Positions 43,107-50,400 of a stretch of 64,000 bases of DNA are shown here, one piece after another (position 1 is the first letter of the stretch; each line of letters starts with the position of its first letter). The position numbers and the translations under genes are program-made. Source of the stretch: Paracoccaceae bacterium (GTDB lineage Bacteria; Pseudomonadota; Alphaproteobacteria; Rhodobacterales; Rhodobacteraceae); NCBI GenBank assembly GCA_028284705.1, contig JANQRE010000004.1:1-64000 (forward strand), given 5' to 3'. The notes below the pieces were generated by a model that saw nothing but the letters and a program-made list of their open reading frames with translations, had not been told where the DNA came from and made no database searches.

Positions 43107-44300
43107 ATGCCAAAGCTTAACTCAGCGAAAGTCAAGAACCTCAAGGATCCAGGCATGTATGGCGACGGTGAGGGGCTTTATCTCCGAGTTGGACCGACCG
43201 GTGCCAAGTCATGGATTTTGCGGACAACTATTCGTGGCCGATTGACCAGCACCGGGAAGCCGCTTCGGTGGGAAGGCGGTCTAGGCTCCACCAAGCTAGT
43301 CTCGTTGGCTGAAGCGCGAGAGAAGGCGCATGAGCTTCGAAAGGTTGCTCGCAATGGCGGTGATCCATCAATACTGCGAAGCGGCGACGTATTGACCTTT
43401 GCTCAAGCCGCTAAGCAGGTCTACGAGATCAATGCGCCGACCTGGAAAAATGAGAAGCACAAGCAGACGTGGCTTGCGTCCCTGGAGAGCTACGTGTTTC
43501 CGACCATCGGCAACCGAGACATCACTACGATTGAATCCGCAGATGTTCTTCAGGTGTTGTCGCCAATTTGGGTGGAGAAGAACGAGACCGCAAAACGGAT
43601 CAAGCAGAGAATTGGTGCTATCTTCGACTGGGCGAAGGGTTCGCAGGTTTATCACCACGAAAACCCGATCAACGGACTGAAGAAAGCCTTACCAAGAGTT
43701 GTCCGCAAACCGAAGCGAATGGCGGCATTGCCTTGGCAAGAGGTGCCCGGGTTTATGGCTTCTCTGCAAGACAGGGAAGGGGTCTCAGCACGGGCTCTAG
43801 AATTCATCATCCTTACTGCTTGTAGGTCTGGCGAAGCACGTGGGGCAATGTGGTCAGAAATCGAAGCGGATTGCTGGACCGTTCCCGGAGGCCGCATGAA
43901 ACGTGGCCTCGAACACCGGGTTCCTCTCTCCTGCTACGCCGAGAACGTGCTGGAGCAAGTTAAGGGCCTAGATGATCGGTTTTGCTTCCCGTCGTCGGTG
44001 ATCGCAAGGGGAGGGGCGGTCCGACCGCTGTCGGTAATGGTCTTCAAGAGCTTGTTCAATCGCCTCGGCGTCGATGGGATCACGGTGCACGGTTTTCGGA
44101 GTTCGTTCCGGGACTGGGCATCAGAAAGCGCTCACGCGCCTCGCGAAGTCGCCGAAGCGGCTCTTGCACACTCCTCTGGGAATGAGGTTGAACGGGCATA
44201 TGCGCGTTCTGATCTGTTCGAGCGTCGTAGAGGCTTGATGGATAGCTGGGGGCAATTTTGTTCAGGAGAGGTCGGGGCTGTTGTGAGGCTACAAAGATGA
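43107..44300 (+). CDS. Tyrosine-type site-specific integrase (P4-like, DUF4102 N-domain)
   Basis: 397 aa from ATG 43107. A start at 43056 would translate the GGTGGGACA repeats and is less likely. N-terminal arm-binding domain ('LNSAKVKNLKDPGMYGDGEGLYLRV'-like start, positions 43116-43190), SAM-like core-binding domain, and catalytic residues Arg in 'LTACRSGEARGAMW', His-x2-Arg in 'VHGFRSSFRDWA', His in 'ALAHSSGNEVERAYAR' with the nucleophilic Tyr. It should recombine the tRNA-Ala att sites. The stop overlaps a 43-aa gene (ATGA). Confidence 0.93.
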   Translation: MPKLNSAKVKNLKDPGMYGDGEGLYLRVGPTGAKSWILRTTIRGRLTSTGKPLRWEGGLGSTKLVSLAEAREKAHELRKVARNGGDPSILRSGDVLTFAQAAKQVYEINAPTWKNEKHKQTWLASLESYVFPTIGNRDITTIESADVLQVLSPIWVEKNETAKRIKQRIGAIFDWAKGSQVYHHENPINGLKKALPRVVRKPKRMAALPWQEVPGFMASLQDREGVSARALEFIILTACRSGEARGAMWSEIEADCWTVPGGRMKRGLEHRVPLSCYAENVLEQVKGLDDRFCFPSSVIARGGAVRPLSVMVFKSLFNRLGVDGITVHGFRSSFRDWASESAHAPREVAEAALAHSSGNEVERAYARSDLFERRRGLMDSWGQFCSGEVGAVVRLQR

Positions 44301-44428
44301 TTGCAAGTATCCGTTTTTTGGAATGCCAAATGGAGCGGGCTTATCGGAGGACGGACTATTTGGAGCAAAGGCGGGAGTTGATGGAGCTTTGGGCCAGCCA
44401 TTGTAGGTCAGGAAAGGAACGGAACTGA
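44297..44428 (+). CDS. Small hypothetical protein coupled to the integrase
   Basis: 43 aa, starts in the integrase stop (ATGA) and ends one base before the next ATG. The sequence is charged and helical ('MERAYRRTDYLEQRRELMELW'-type, given in part). The motif of a tyrosine/arginine-rich helix ending in 'LWASHC' is familiar downstream of P4-type integrases. Function unknown; perhaps a recombination accessory or just a coupling peptide. Confidence 0.6.
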   Translation: MIASIRFLECQMERAYRRTDYLEQRRELMELWASHCRSGKERN

Positions 44429-44429
44429 T

Positions 44430-45050
44430 ATGGCTGACGCACATCTACCCGACGAGCCGTTCCCTGACGATGACAGTGTGGACAAAGCCATTGTTGATCT
44501 TGCTCGTTACTTTGGCATTGGAACGGACATCATTCACGCTGCTTGCAAGGGGCTGGAGCCACCAAACTGGGTTTCTCCCAATAACTTCAGCGCTTTGAAG
44601 GAAAGTGTCCGTTCACACAACAGATGCGCAAACTTGGCTTCCGAATTAGCGCAGGAAATGAAGAAAATCTCGCAGAACGAGCGGAGCAATCTGATCTCTA
44701 ATGGTTGTGTAACAGCGGAACAAATCGAGCATCTGGCGCACAACCTCTATTCCAGTAAGGGCTATGGGGAAAAGTTCATTCGAGAGAATCCGAGAGCCGG
44801 TGGTCGTCGTTTGGATGCATTAGTTGTTGCTAAGATTGTTCTCAGGGTCTTTCGGATTCTGGAAAAGAGGATCACAATCTCCCATGTGAGCGGGATACCA
44901 AACTCTGAATATGCAAAGGCCGTCGAATACGCACTAGGGTCATTCAACATCAAGGCCGACTGGAGAAGAGCAGCGGAAGCAGCCTTGGACGAGTATGAAG
45001 TCCGACGCGGTAAATACCGCGATGCGAAGGCAAAGCAATTGTCTCGATAG
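44430..45050 (+). CDS. Hypothetical island protein
   Basis: 206 aa, soluble, largely helical, not recognised. Starts one base after the 43-aa gene, so it belongs to the integrase transcript. Acidic N-terminus ('DEPFPDDDSVDKAIVDLARYFG') and basic, helical C-terminal half. AT-richer than the core genome. Confidence 0.65.
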   Translation: MADAHLPDEPFPDDDSVDKAIVDLARYFGIGTDIIHAACKGLEPPNWVSPNNFSALKESVRSHNRCANLASELAQEMKKISQNERSNLISNGCVTAEQIEHLAHNLYSSKGYGEKFIRENPRAGGRRLDALVVAKIVLRVFRILEKRITISHVSGIPNSEYAKAVEYALGSFNIKADWRRAAEAALDEYEVRRGKYRDAKAKQLSR

Positions 45051-45111
45051 TTTCGCCAATGGGAATTCGCTGAAATCGAGTTGGCGTTATTTTTTCTGGA
45101 TTGAATATGAC

Positions 45112-45129
45112 ACTCATCATTCCATGAGT
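45112..45129. promoter_or_regulatory. Inverted repeat before the AlpA-like gene, candidate operator
   Basis: ACTCAT-CATTCC-ATGAGT, a perfect 6-bp inverted repeat, lies 18 bases before the AlpA-like start in a 96-base gap. Position suggests a repressor or autoregulatory site. Confidence 0.4.
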
Positions 45130-45146
45130 AATCATGGAGCAGTCTG

Positions 45147-45305
45147 ATGAAGTACCTCAACTTGGGTCAGCTCTCGAACAAACTTGGCGGACGTTCGCGT
45201 TCCTCAATTTACCGGGACGTTGAATCCGACTTGTTGCCGAAACCCACGCCTCCTCACGCAGCGCTTGTTGCGCGTCTTCACTATGGAGGGTCGCGCAATG
45301 GCTGA
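45147..45305 (+). CDS. AlpA-like small HTH protein (putative excisionase/regulator), possibly truncated
   Basis: 52 aa. The first 33 residues fit the AlpA/MerR-like pattern of island regulators: 'YLNLGQLSNKLGGRSRSSIYRDV' then 'DLLPKPT'. After that, family members have a wing with 'GGRLYWNEAEVDAAL'. Here the frame continues into an unrelated Pro/His/Ala-rich tail and stops, which suggests a small deletion or frameshift removed the wing. Overlaps the PC4-like gene by eight bases. Confidence 0.6.
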   Translation: MKYLNLGQLSNKLGGRSRSSIYRDVESDLLPKPTPPHAALVARLHYGGSRNG

Positions 45306-45516
45306 ATTCGCTCGAATTCCGAAGAACAAGCGCGAGGAAATCCGCATCTCACGGGAAACCTTCAAGGGAACGGATTTGGTCAATGTGCGCGTATTTTTTG
45401 ACGCGGGAGAAGGCGAGATGCGCCCAGGCAAGCAGGGGGTCGCGTTCCGCACGTCCCTCCTTCCTGACGTCCTGGATGCGCTCACGAAGGCCTCTGAGAT
45501 GGAGGCTGCGGCATGA
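45298..45516 (+). CDS. PC4/p15-like transcriptional coactivator domain protein
   Basis: 72 aa from ATG 45298 (GGAGGG seven bases upstream). 'IPKNKREEIRISRETFKGTDLVNVRVFFD' followed by 'GKQGVAFRTSLLPDVLDAL' matches the bacterial PC4-like fold, a single-stranded-DNA-binding dimer common in integrated elements. Likely role in replication, repair or transcription of the element. Overlaps the next gene by four bases. Confidence 0.75.
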   Translation: MAEFARIPKNKREEIRISRETFKGTDLVNVRVFFDAGEGEMRPGKQGVAFRTSLLPDVLDALTKASEMEAAA

Positions 45517-46082
45517 GCGTTCGCCCCAAGGGAAAGAAAGGAGGCGGCAAGTTTGTCCGCCTCCCCAATTCGCTGATAGACACGCCAGCATGGGCAGAGC
45601 TCTCGTGTGCCGCAAGAAGCGTGCACGTGATGCTCGTCAGGCGCCACAACGGCGGGAATAACGGTCGAATTTACCTTCCATCACGCGAAGCTGCAAAGGC
45701 GCTCACCATACACAAGAACACCGTGTTGCGCGCATTTAAGGAACTTGAAGCGAGTGGTTTCATTGCTTCAGTCAAAGCAGCGCATTTGGGCTCAGAAGGT
45801 ACTGGCCGGGCAACCGAATGGCGTCTGACCCACTTGGCTTGTGAGGGCAAGGCACCAAGCAACGACTTTCTGAAAAAACAAAACCCCGGCACAAATATTG
45901 TGACGCCCTGGTCCAAAAAAGCGCCCAAGCAACCACCGGGAAATCGCGAAAATCATGAGAATGTGGTCCAAATTTGTGACCAAGCGAGAGCATTAGCCTG
46001 GTCCAAAAATGTGCCCAATCTAACATCTAGCCATACCCCATACGCAAAACTGGCGGTGTCTTCCGCGGGAGGTTCGGAATGA
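45513..46082 (+). CDS. Helix-turn-helix protein, replication-initiator-like
   Basis: 189 aa. The N-terminal 100 residues read as a winged-helix replication/DNA-binding module: 'GKFVRLPNSLIDTPAWAELS' and 'LPSREAAKALTIHKNTVLRAFKELEASGFI'. The C-terminal part is polar and low-complexity. Similar proteins occur in phages and phage-like islands, often annotated as helix-turn-helix or replication proteins. Overlaps the preceding and following genes by four bases. Confidence 0.7.
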   Translation: MSVRPKGKKGGGKFVRLPNSLIDTPAWAELSCAARSVHVMLVRRHNGGNNGRIYLPSREAAKALTIHKNTVLRAFKELEASGFIASVKAAHLGSEGTGRATEWRLTHLACEGKAPSNDFLKKQNPGTNIVTPWSKKAPKQPPGNRENHENVVQICDQARALAWSKNVPNLTSSHTPYAKLAVSSAGGSE

Positions 46083-46303
46083 CCTTCCCATGCCATGGCC
46101 CGCAGCATGAGCGACCCGACCGCCCGCTTTCGAAGGGCGGGAAGGGAGGGGAGCGGGTCTCCTCAAGCAGCGATCCGTGCAGTGATTGCGAACACCCCAA
46201 AACAGACCGGCAAACCGTCGAAGAGCTCTTTCCGCGCGAAATCGTTGAGATCCTTCGCCGTCCTCCGAAACCAACCCACAATTCAACGGAGACAATTCAA
46301 TGA
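46079..46303 (+). CDS. Small hypothetical protein
   Basis: 74 aa, overlapping its neighbours by four bases at both ends (ATGA), which is the main support. Contains a CxxC-like pair ('DPCSDCEH') and an amphipathic C-terminal helix ('VEELFPREIVEILRR'). No family recognised. Confidence 0.5.
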   Translation: MTFPCHGPQHERPDRPLSKGGKGGERVSSSSDPCSDCEHPKTDRQTVEELFPREIVEILRRPPKPTHNSTETIQ

Positions 46304-46518
46304 GCAGTTTAAATCCTTCACTCATCTTCCAAGGCCGTCAGCCGGACATCATTGGCCAGATGGCACGGGGCCAACAGCTTGGCCGTCAGAACGCCTTAGC
46401 CAGTCTCTATGCACAGCATGGCCCAGGCATTGTGGCGGGCGATCAGAACGCCCTGAGCGCACTCGCGGCCCATGAAGGACACCGCGTCTCCGCACACTCG
46501 GCTGCATCGGCATCTTGA
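46300..46518 (+). CDS. Short protein resembling the N-terminus of a phage virion/DNA-transfer protein
   Basis: 72 aa. The opening 'NPSLIFQGRQPDIIGQMARG' and 'IVAGDQNALSALAAHE' follow the pattern of alphaproteobacterial phage minor virion proteins, which start with an 'xGRQPDxxxAMxxG ... MAGDxxALxxyA' unit and are much longer. Here it stops after 72 residues in a Ser/Ala tail, so it is probably a truncated remnant. Family assignment is by recalled pattern only. Confidence 0.4.
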   Translation: MSSLNPSLIFQGRQPDIIGQMARGQQLGRQNALASLYAQHGPGIVAGDQNALSALAAHEGHRVSAHSAASAS

Positions 46519-46732
46519 GCAAACGTTCGCAAGGATTGACGTCGACGATTTCACCGAAGAATGGCTCAACAGGCAGTCACCGATCACCGTGCTATCCGTC
46601 GCCCTATTCGGGGACTGGCCACCTGACCAACTGGTTAGTGACAAGCTGGCGATCATCGCCAAAGAAAACACACCAGCAGGCATGTTATCGGAGCGGCTTC
46701 TGGATAAGGCGGCCCAGCCGTGTAGGCCCTGA
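46472..46732 (+). CDS. Small hypothetical protein
   Basis: 86 aa; overlaps the preceding gene by 47 bases. Middle segment 'FTEEWLNRQSPITVLSVALFGDWPPDQLVSDKLAIIAKEN' looks like a real soluble domain. Its 3' end has a diverged second copy 170 bases downstream. Function unknown. Confidence 0.45.
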   Translation: MKDTASPHTRLHRHLEQTFARIDVDDFTEEWLNRQSPITVLSVALFGDWPPDQLVSDKLAIIAKENTPAGMLSERLLDKAAQPCRP

Positions 46733-46890
46733 TCCTACAGGCGAAAACAGAGCGAAGTCTCACCTATTTCAGCCCAAGCATGACCTAAAGATTGGCCGTT
46801 TTGTGACGGGTAATAACGGCGGTGGTCGCCAAGGAAAACACAACAGCAGGTAGTCTATCGGAGCGGGTTTTGGGTAAAGCCGCCCGTCCA
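46651..46890. repeat. Diverged tandem duplication of a gene 3' end (46651-46720 and 46821-46890)
   Basis: Two 70-base blocks, offset by exactly 170 bases, share about 70 percent identity by eye, including GCCAA-GAAAACACA and ATCGGAGCGG. The first encodes the C-terminus of the 86-aa gene; the second carries an in-frame TAG and is not coding. It is part of the 484-base gene-free stretch 46733-47216, where I see nothing else but short unsupported reading frames. Confidence 0.6.
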
Positions 46891-47216
46891 TGGGCCACTG
46901 GCATCTTGGGTTGCCAGTGAGAGCTGAGCCGCACTTGCATCGGAGGCTTACCAAATCTAGCGACCCAGCTCTCACCCGTGACCCCACGCTTCTGACAGTA
47001 TTGGGAGAAAAAAATGAAGCCTGAGTTCTGTCAGCGGTCTTAGGCGGGCCAGATTAATTTCGGGCTAGCGCGGTCGTCACAATATGGCTTGGGGTAATCC
47101 CGCTGCTCCAGTCGTTCCTGAAAACCGGGTCAGAACAGGTTCAAAAGGCGAATTCTAGTTTCGTTTTGGGTGTCGGACTGCCCGTGCTAAACCGATAAGA
47201 GACAAGCTTTGATTTA

Positions 47217-48131
47217 ATGGTTTCCAGCGAAGGCTTTGCATTGATCGATACGGCATTCAGTATTCTCGACCGCCTAATGAAGTTGAAGTCGCTCAAGGAC
47301 AACAGAAAGAAGCTGGCGTTTCAGGATATTTTGGAACCAGCATTCCATGACCTTGAACAGATCCACCGAGACTACCTGGGCCTCTATGACAAGGTCGAAG
47401 CTAAGCTCCCGTCATTCGAATTTCTGAGTAAGCCGGGGACAAAATGGCGCGATGGGAAAGGCTATCTGAACTTTCTCACTGAAGAGGCCGCATTGAGATT
47501 CCTCAAACTAGAGGAACTCGATGATGAGACGTTGCATCATACCTTGGTCGCCAGAGGGTATTGCATAGACTATCCGGCGCCGGATGGAGAGGACCCTATA
47601 GTGCTCATCTTTCGCGAACGCTTTGCGGCCGATGCGGCTGCGGACGAGCTCGGCCTCCAAGACCCCCCTAGAAAGTACGAACCACCGAATGAGGAATGCG
47701 CATTTCTGGCGCTTCAAGACCTGATCGCTTTCGTTCGAGAAACGCGCATTCAGTATGAGCCTGTGCGGATACGTCTCAGGTCGCTTGCTCAAACTATGAG
47801 CGAGGTGTCACTTGGCACGAGTGGCGATGCCTTCATGCGTGCGGTGCTCAACTATTTTCCAGATGGCTCAATGAAACCCTTCTTGCGATTGGGTGAACGG
47901 GTTGAAAACGAGGAAAGGTACTGGGGTGGGAGTTCTGGTGCGACTTCTGTGCTAGAAGCGCTTCAGGATGTGGCGAAGCCCGGCGCAAAGGATGACGTTG
48001 ATCTCTTAAACCACGCGAGGAGTAGCGCGTCTCATCTAGTTTACTATCTGAAACAGCACCATAAAGATCAGTGGGAGAAAGTCACAATCGCGTTCGCCCA
48101 GCTTCAAGCTGATCGGCTTCGTCATTGGTAG
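47217..48131 (+). CDS. Hypothetical island protein
   Basis: 304 aa, soluble, not recognised. The first 60 residues are helical ('FSILDRLMKLKSLKDNRKKLAFQDILEPAFHDLEQIHRDYLGLYDKVEA', at 47250-47400), then mixed alpha/beta with 'FLALQDLIAFVRETRIQYEPVRIRLRSLAQTM'. It is preceded by a 484-base gap and followed 25 bases later by a secreted nuclease/phosphatase-fold gene, so the two may form a unit. No signal peptide. Its location in an island next to nuclease-like genes invites a defence hypothesis, without direct support. Confidence 0.65.
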   Translation: MVSSEGFALIDTAFSILDRLMKLKSLKDNRKKLAFQDILEPAFHDLEQIHRDYLGLYDKVEAKLPSFEFLSKPGTKWRDGKGYLNFLTEEAALRFLKLEELDDETLHHTLVARGYCIDYPAPDGEDPIVLIFRERFAADAAADELGLQDPPRKYEPPNEECAFLALQDLIAFVRETRIQYEPVRIRLRSLAQTMSEVSLGTSGDAFMRAVLNYFPDGSMKPFLRLGERVENEERYWGGSSGATSVLEALQDVAKPGAKDDVDLLNHARSSASHLVYYLKQHHKDQWEKVTIAFAQLQADRLRHW

Positions 48132-48156
48132 GATGAGTCATTAAAGGTCATTTTCG

Positions 48157-49155
48157 ATGAAGCGAGTTTTTTCAGCTAGATTATTGCTTTGTGCGGCACT
48201 CATTTGCTGCGGTCCGTTTCAGGTCTTCGGGGAAACTCTGCGGATTGGTGCATGGAACATTCAGGACTTGCACCACCAAGAGGGCCACAGCCTTAGAAAG
48301 TTCGGGAACTTTCCCTCAGTCAGGCGCAACACAACCGACTTCATCCTATTGGAGAAGTACCGCGACCTGTTCGGGTCTGACGGAACACCCGCTGATGTTA
48401 TCGCGCTACAGGAAATCGGCACTGGAGCAGCCTTGGACAGGTTGTTCCCGAGTGACACATACCTGACCCTGATGTCATCCCGTTGGGAGGATGACAGCGC
48501 GCCTGAAGGCGAGGGTGAGGTTCATACTGCGGTCGCGATTCGAAAGGATAGCGGCGTTGAGCTTCTAGAACGTGCGGACTTGCCGCAATTGGCAATGATG
48601 GATCGTGACGGTGGTTTCTCACGAGCTGGCACGGGCGCGCTTCTCAAGGCGGGTGAAATGGAGTTCTGGTTCCTGTCTGTGCACATGAAGTCGGGATGCC
48701 CGGATACAAAGCGCATCCACGAGTCCACTGGTGTGGCGTGCGAAACACTGTGGCGACAGGCGTTGGTACTTCGAGATTGGGTAGTGAAGAAGCGGGAGAC
48801 TGGAACCCCTATCGTCATTGCCGGCGACTTCAATCGGCGGTTCCGTCAATTGCAGGACCGGTTTGGGCTTTGGAAAGCATTGAACGATACTGCGGCTGAG
48901 GCAGATATTGATGTCCCGTTGTTTGAGAAGCACCCCGAAACTGTGACGAGGAAGTGCCCGACCAAGAAAGGCACAAGCCTGGAACCCATCGACTGGATTC
49001 TGATCGACTTGAAATTGACCGAACACGTGGTGCCCGGATCATTCTTCGAAAGACGATGGACACAGACCGATCAAGAAGCCGCGCAAGGAGGTCGAGGGTT
49101 GAGCGACCACTGCCCTATTAGTTTGGACTTGCTGACTTCCGCTGACCAGAATTAG
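48157..49155 (+). CDS. Secreted endonuclease/exonuclease/phosphatase (EEP) family protein
   Basis: 332 aa. Sec signal peptide at residues 1-25 ('LLLCAALICCGPFQVFG|E'). EEP catalytic signatures: 'GAWNIQD' (metal Asn), 'VIALQEIG' (metal Glu), 'LSVHMKSGC' (His), 'VIAGDFNRR' (Asp-Asn), 'IDWILID' and 'GLSDHCPISLDL' (Asp-His). Such proteins cleave phosphodiester or phosphomonoester bonds. Two Cys between the motifs (GC and 'ACETLW') could form a disulfide, as expected for an exported enzyme. Substrate, DNA or lipid, is unknown. Confidence 0.85.
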   Translation: MKRVFSARLLLCAALICCGPFQVFGETLRIGAWNIQDLHHQEGHSLRKFGNFPSVRRNTTDFILLEKYRDLFGSDGTPADVIALQEIGTGAALDRLFPSDTYLTLMSSRWEDDSAPEGEGEVHTAVAIRKDSGVELLERADLPQLAMMDRDGGFSRAGTGALLKAGEMEFWFLSVHMKSGCPDTKRIHESTGVACETLWRQALVLRDWVVKKRETGTPIVIAGDFNRRFRQLQDRFGLWKALNDTAAEADIDVPLFEKHPETVTRKCPTKKGTSLEPIDWILIDLKLTEHVVPGSFFERRWTQTDQEAAQGGRGLSDHCPISLDLLTSADQN

Positions 49156-49176
49156 TGGCTTATGAAGAGCTGCCAT

Positions 49177-49230
49177 GTCTCCCCAAAATGCCTTGCAGCG
49201 GTCATGCAGGTTGTGGGTATCGGCAAACAC
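49177..49230 (-). pseudogene. Remnant of the 3' end of a small Cys-rich gene
   Basis: The minus-strand translation contains 'FADTHNLHDRCKAF', nearly identical to the C-terminus of the intact gene at 50401-50655 ('FADTHNLHTRCKAF'). DNA similarity extends over about 45 bases. The rest of the gene is absent, so this is a fragment left by duplication or deletion. Confidence 0.6.
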
Positions 49231-49352
49231 CGTATCAGGAATCGAATTCTACTGAGCTGTTCTGAAAAATCGATAAGACGCGCGGTGAAGTTGTCCACAA
49301 CCTGCTGAAAAACTGTGCAAAAGTTCGAAAATTGCGCATGTAGTCTTTGGCC

Positions 49353-49368
49353 TTAACGAGTCGTTAAC
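49353..49368. promoter_or_regulatory. CtrA-type box 1
   Basis: TTAA-CGAGTCG-TTAAC fits the CtrA consensus TTAA-N7-TTAAC and is a perfect palindrome (TTAACGA-G-TCGTTAA). It lies 46 bases before the small gene at 49415. Confidence 0.6.
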
Positions 49369-49414
49369 CAATTTGGCGAAGGAGTCATCGGGATAACAAG
49401 TGGGGGGCCTTTTG

Positions 49415-49609
49415 ATGGTCGAAGAAACGCCAGTTCAGCGGTTATTGCGGGCTGCCAAACAAGCCGACCTTGATGGGTTCGAAAAGACAGCCGAGGCGCT
49501 AATTGATATTGCGCATCACATTAATGAAGATGGCCTCTCGAGAGACGACTCCGCCTCCAAAAACCGCATCGGTGATTCGAACAAAGGCGTGCCAAGAACG
49601 ACGGTTTAA
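49415..49609 (+). CDS. Small helical hypothetical protein, CtrA-box promoter
   Basis: 64 aa from ATG 49415 (GGGGGG upstream; a GTG at 49400 is possible). Core 'LLRAAKQADLDGFEKTAEALIDIAHHI' is helical and similar to 'RAIEDAETHGFPKTAETLKEVL' of the minus-strand gene at 49887-50069, so the two are probably paralogues. Function unknown. The stop codon is embedded in the second CtrA-type box. Confidence 0.6.
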   Translation: MVEETPVQRLLRAAKQADLDGFEKTAEALIDIAHHINEDGLSRDDSASKNRIGDSNKGVPRTTV

Positions 49610-49622
49610 CCAATGATTAACC
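49606..49622. promoter_or_regulatory. CtrA-type box 2
   Basis: TTAACCAATGATTAACC: TTAA-N7-TTAA with the preferred CC following. It lies 64 bases before the gene at 49687 and overlaps the stop codon of the preceding gene. Confidence 0.6.
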
Positions 49623-49686
49623 ATTGTGGCAAAGATTACTCCGTGGGATTCGATGGGTTAAAGGCTTTGTCACAGACAGGGGTACA

Positions 49687-49875
49687 ATGGAAAAGTTGGA
49701 TTGGATTCTCGAGATTATTCGAGAATTGGAGGCGTTTGCGAGGAGCAGCGGCGACGTTGCCTTGTTGAGAAAGATCAAAGCGGCAAAGGTCGCCTACACC
49801 GCAGAACTTCGACAGAAAAGGGTCGGCGAGAATCTCCAGATATCGCTTGGTCCCAAAATCATCTCCGAACCTTAG
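49687..49875 (+). CDS. Small hypothetical protein, CtrA-box promoter
   Basis: 62 aa from ATG 49687 (CAGGGGT ribosome-binding site); the frame is open upstream from a weak TTG at 49624. N-terminal amphipathic helices 'LDWILEIIRELEAFARSSGDVALLRKIKAAKVAYTAEL' (49693-49810). No family recognised. Confidence 0.5.
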   Translation: MEKLDWILEIIRELEAFARSSGDVALLRKIKAAKVAYTAELRQKRVGENLQISLGPKIISEP

Positions 49876-49886
49876 GCTTCCATATG

Positions 49887-50069
49887 TCAGCCGACAGCGC
49901 GGACCCGAGATGTTGGCGGTGCATCACGCCGATCATCGGAAGTGCGTTTGTAGTTTAGTTCTAGGTTCCGAAGAACTTCTTTGAGCGTCTCTGCGGTCTT
50001 CGGAAATCCGTGGGTTTCCGCATCTTCGATTGCTCGATTGGTGCGGTTGATCAAGTCCGTTTCCAACAT
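49887..50069 (-). CDS. Small helical hypothetical protein, paralogue of the 49415 gene
   Basis: 60 aa, with 'RAIEDAETHGFPKTAETLKEVLRNLELNY' forming the same short helical pattern as the plus-strand gene at 49415 (GF-x-KTAE-x-L). A tail of charged residues follows. CtrA-type box 3 lies 42 bases upstream. AGGAGAA six bases before the ATG is a good ribosome-binding site. Confidence 0.6.
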   Translation of the reverse strand: MLETDLINRTNRAIEDAETHGFPKTAETLKEVLRNLELNYKRTSDDRRDAPPTSRVRAVG

Positions 50070-50110
50070 AGCATTTTCTCCTAAACTGAAATCAAACTTA
50101 CCGAATATCC

Positions 50111-50126
50111 TTAACCGGTCGTTAAC
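50111..50126. promoter_or_regulatory. CtrA-type box 3
   Basis: TTAA-CCGGTCG-TTAAC matches TTAA-N7-TTAAC, 42 bases upstream of the minus-strand gene starting at 50069. The rest of the 50127-50222 gap shows only AT-rich sequence. Confidence 0.6.
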
Positions 50127-50222
50127 GCACCGTTCGCATGAGCTAAATCTCGCCTATTGCTCAAGGCGGATCACCACATCTTGAGATTACCTAAGGTAAG
50201 CCGCAAAATATTGCGTCGTAAA

Positions 50223-50387
50223 TTACCTCAACCAAATTCTTAACAAGAAAAAAGTCTCACCTTCTGAATTGCAAATGCACGACGCTGTTCCGCGCGATTG
50301 ATCTTGTCGGAGAGTAGTAGTTTCACTCTCCATCAGCCCGCTTTTCCTCAATTCCGCCAAACACGAGAAAATGTCCTGAACGTCCAT
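50223..50387 (-). CDS. Possible small protein
   Basis: 54 aa from ATG 50387. 'MDVQDIFSCLAELRKSGLMESETTT' begins like a small soluble protein and ends 'EGETFFLLRIWLR'. A GAGG lies 11 bases upstream. No family recognised; coding nature uncertain. Confidence 0.3.
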   Translation of the reverse strand: MDVQDIFSCLAELRKSGLMESETTTLRQDQSRGTASCICNSEGETFFLLRIWLR

Positions 50388-50400
50388 CTCAGACGCAACC

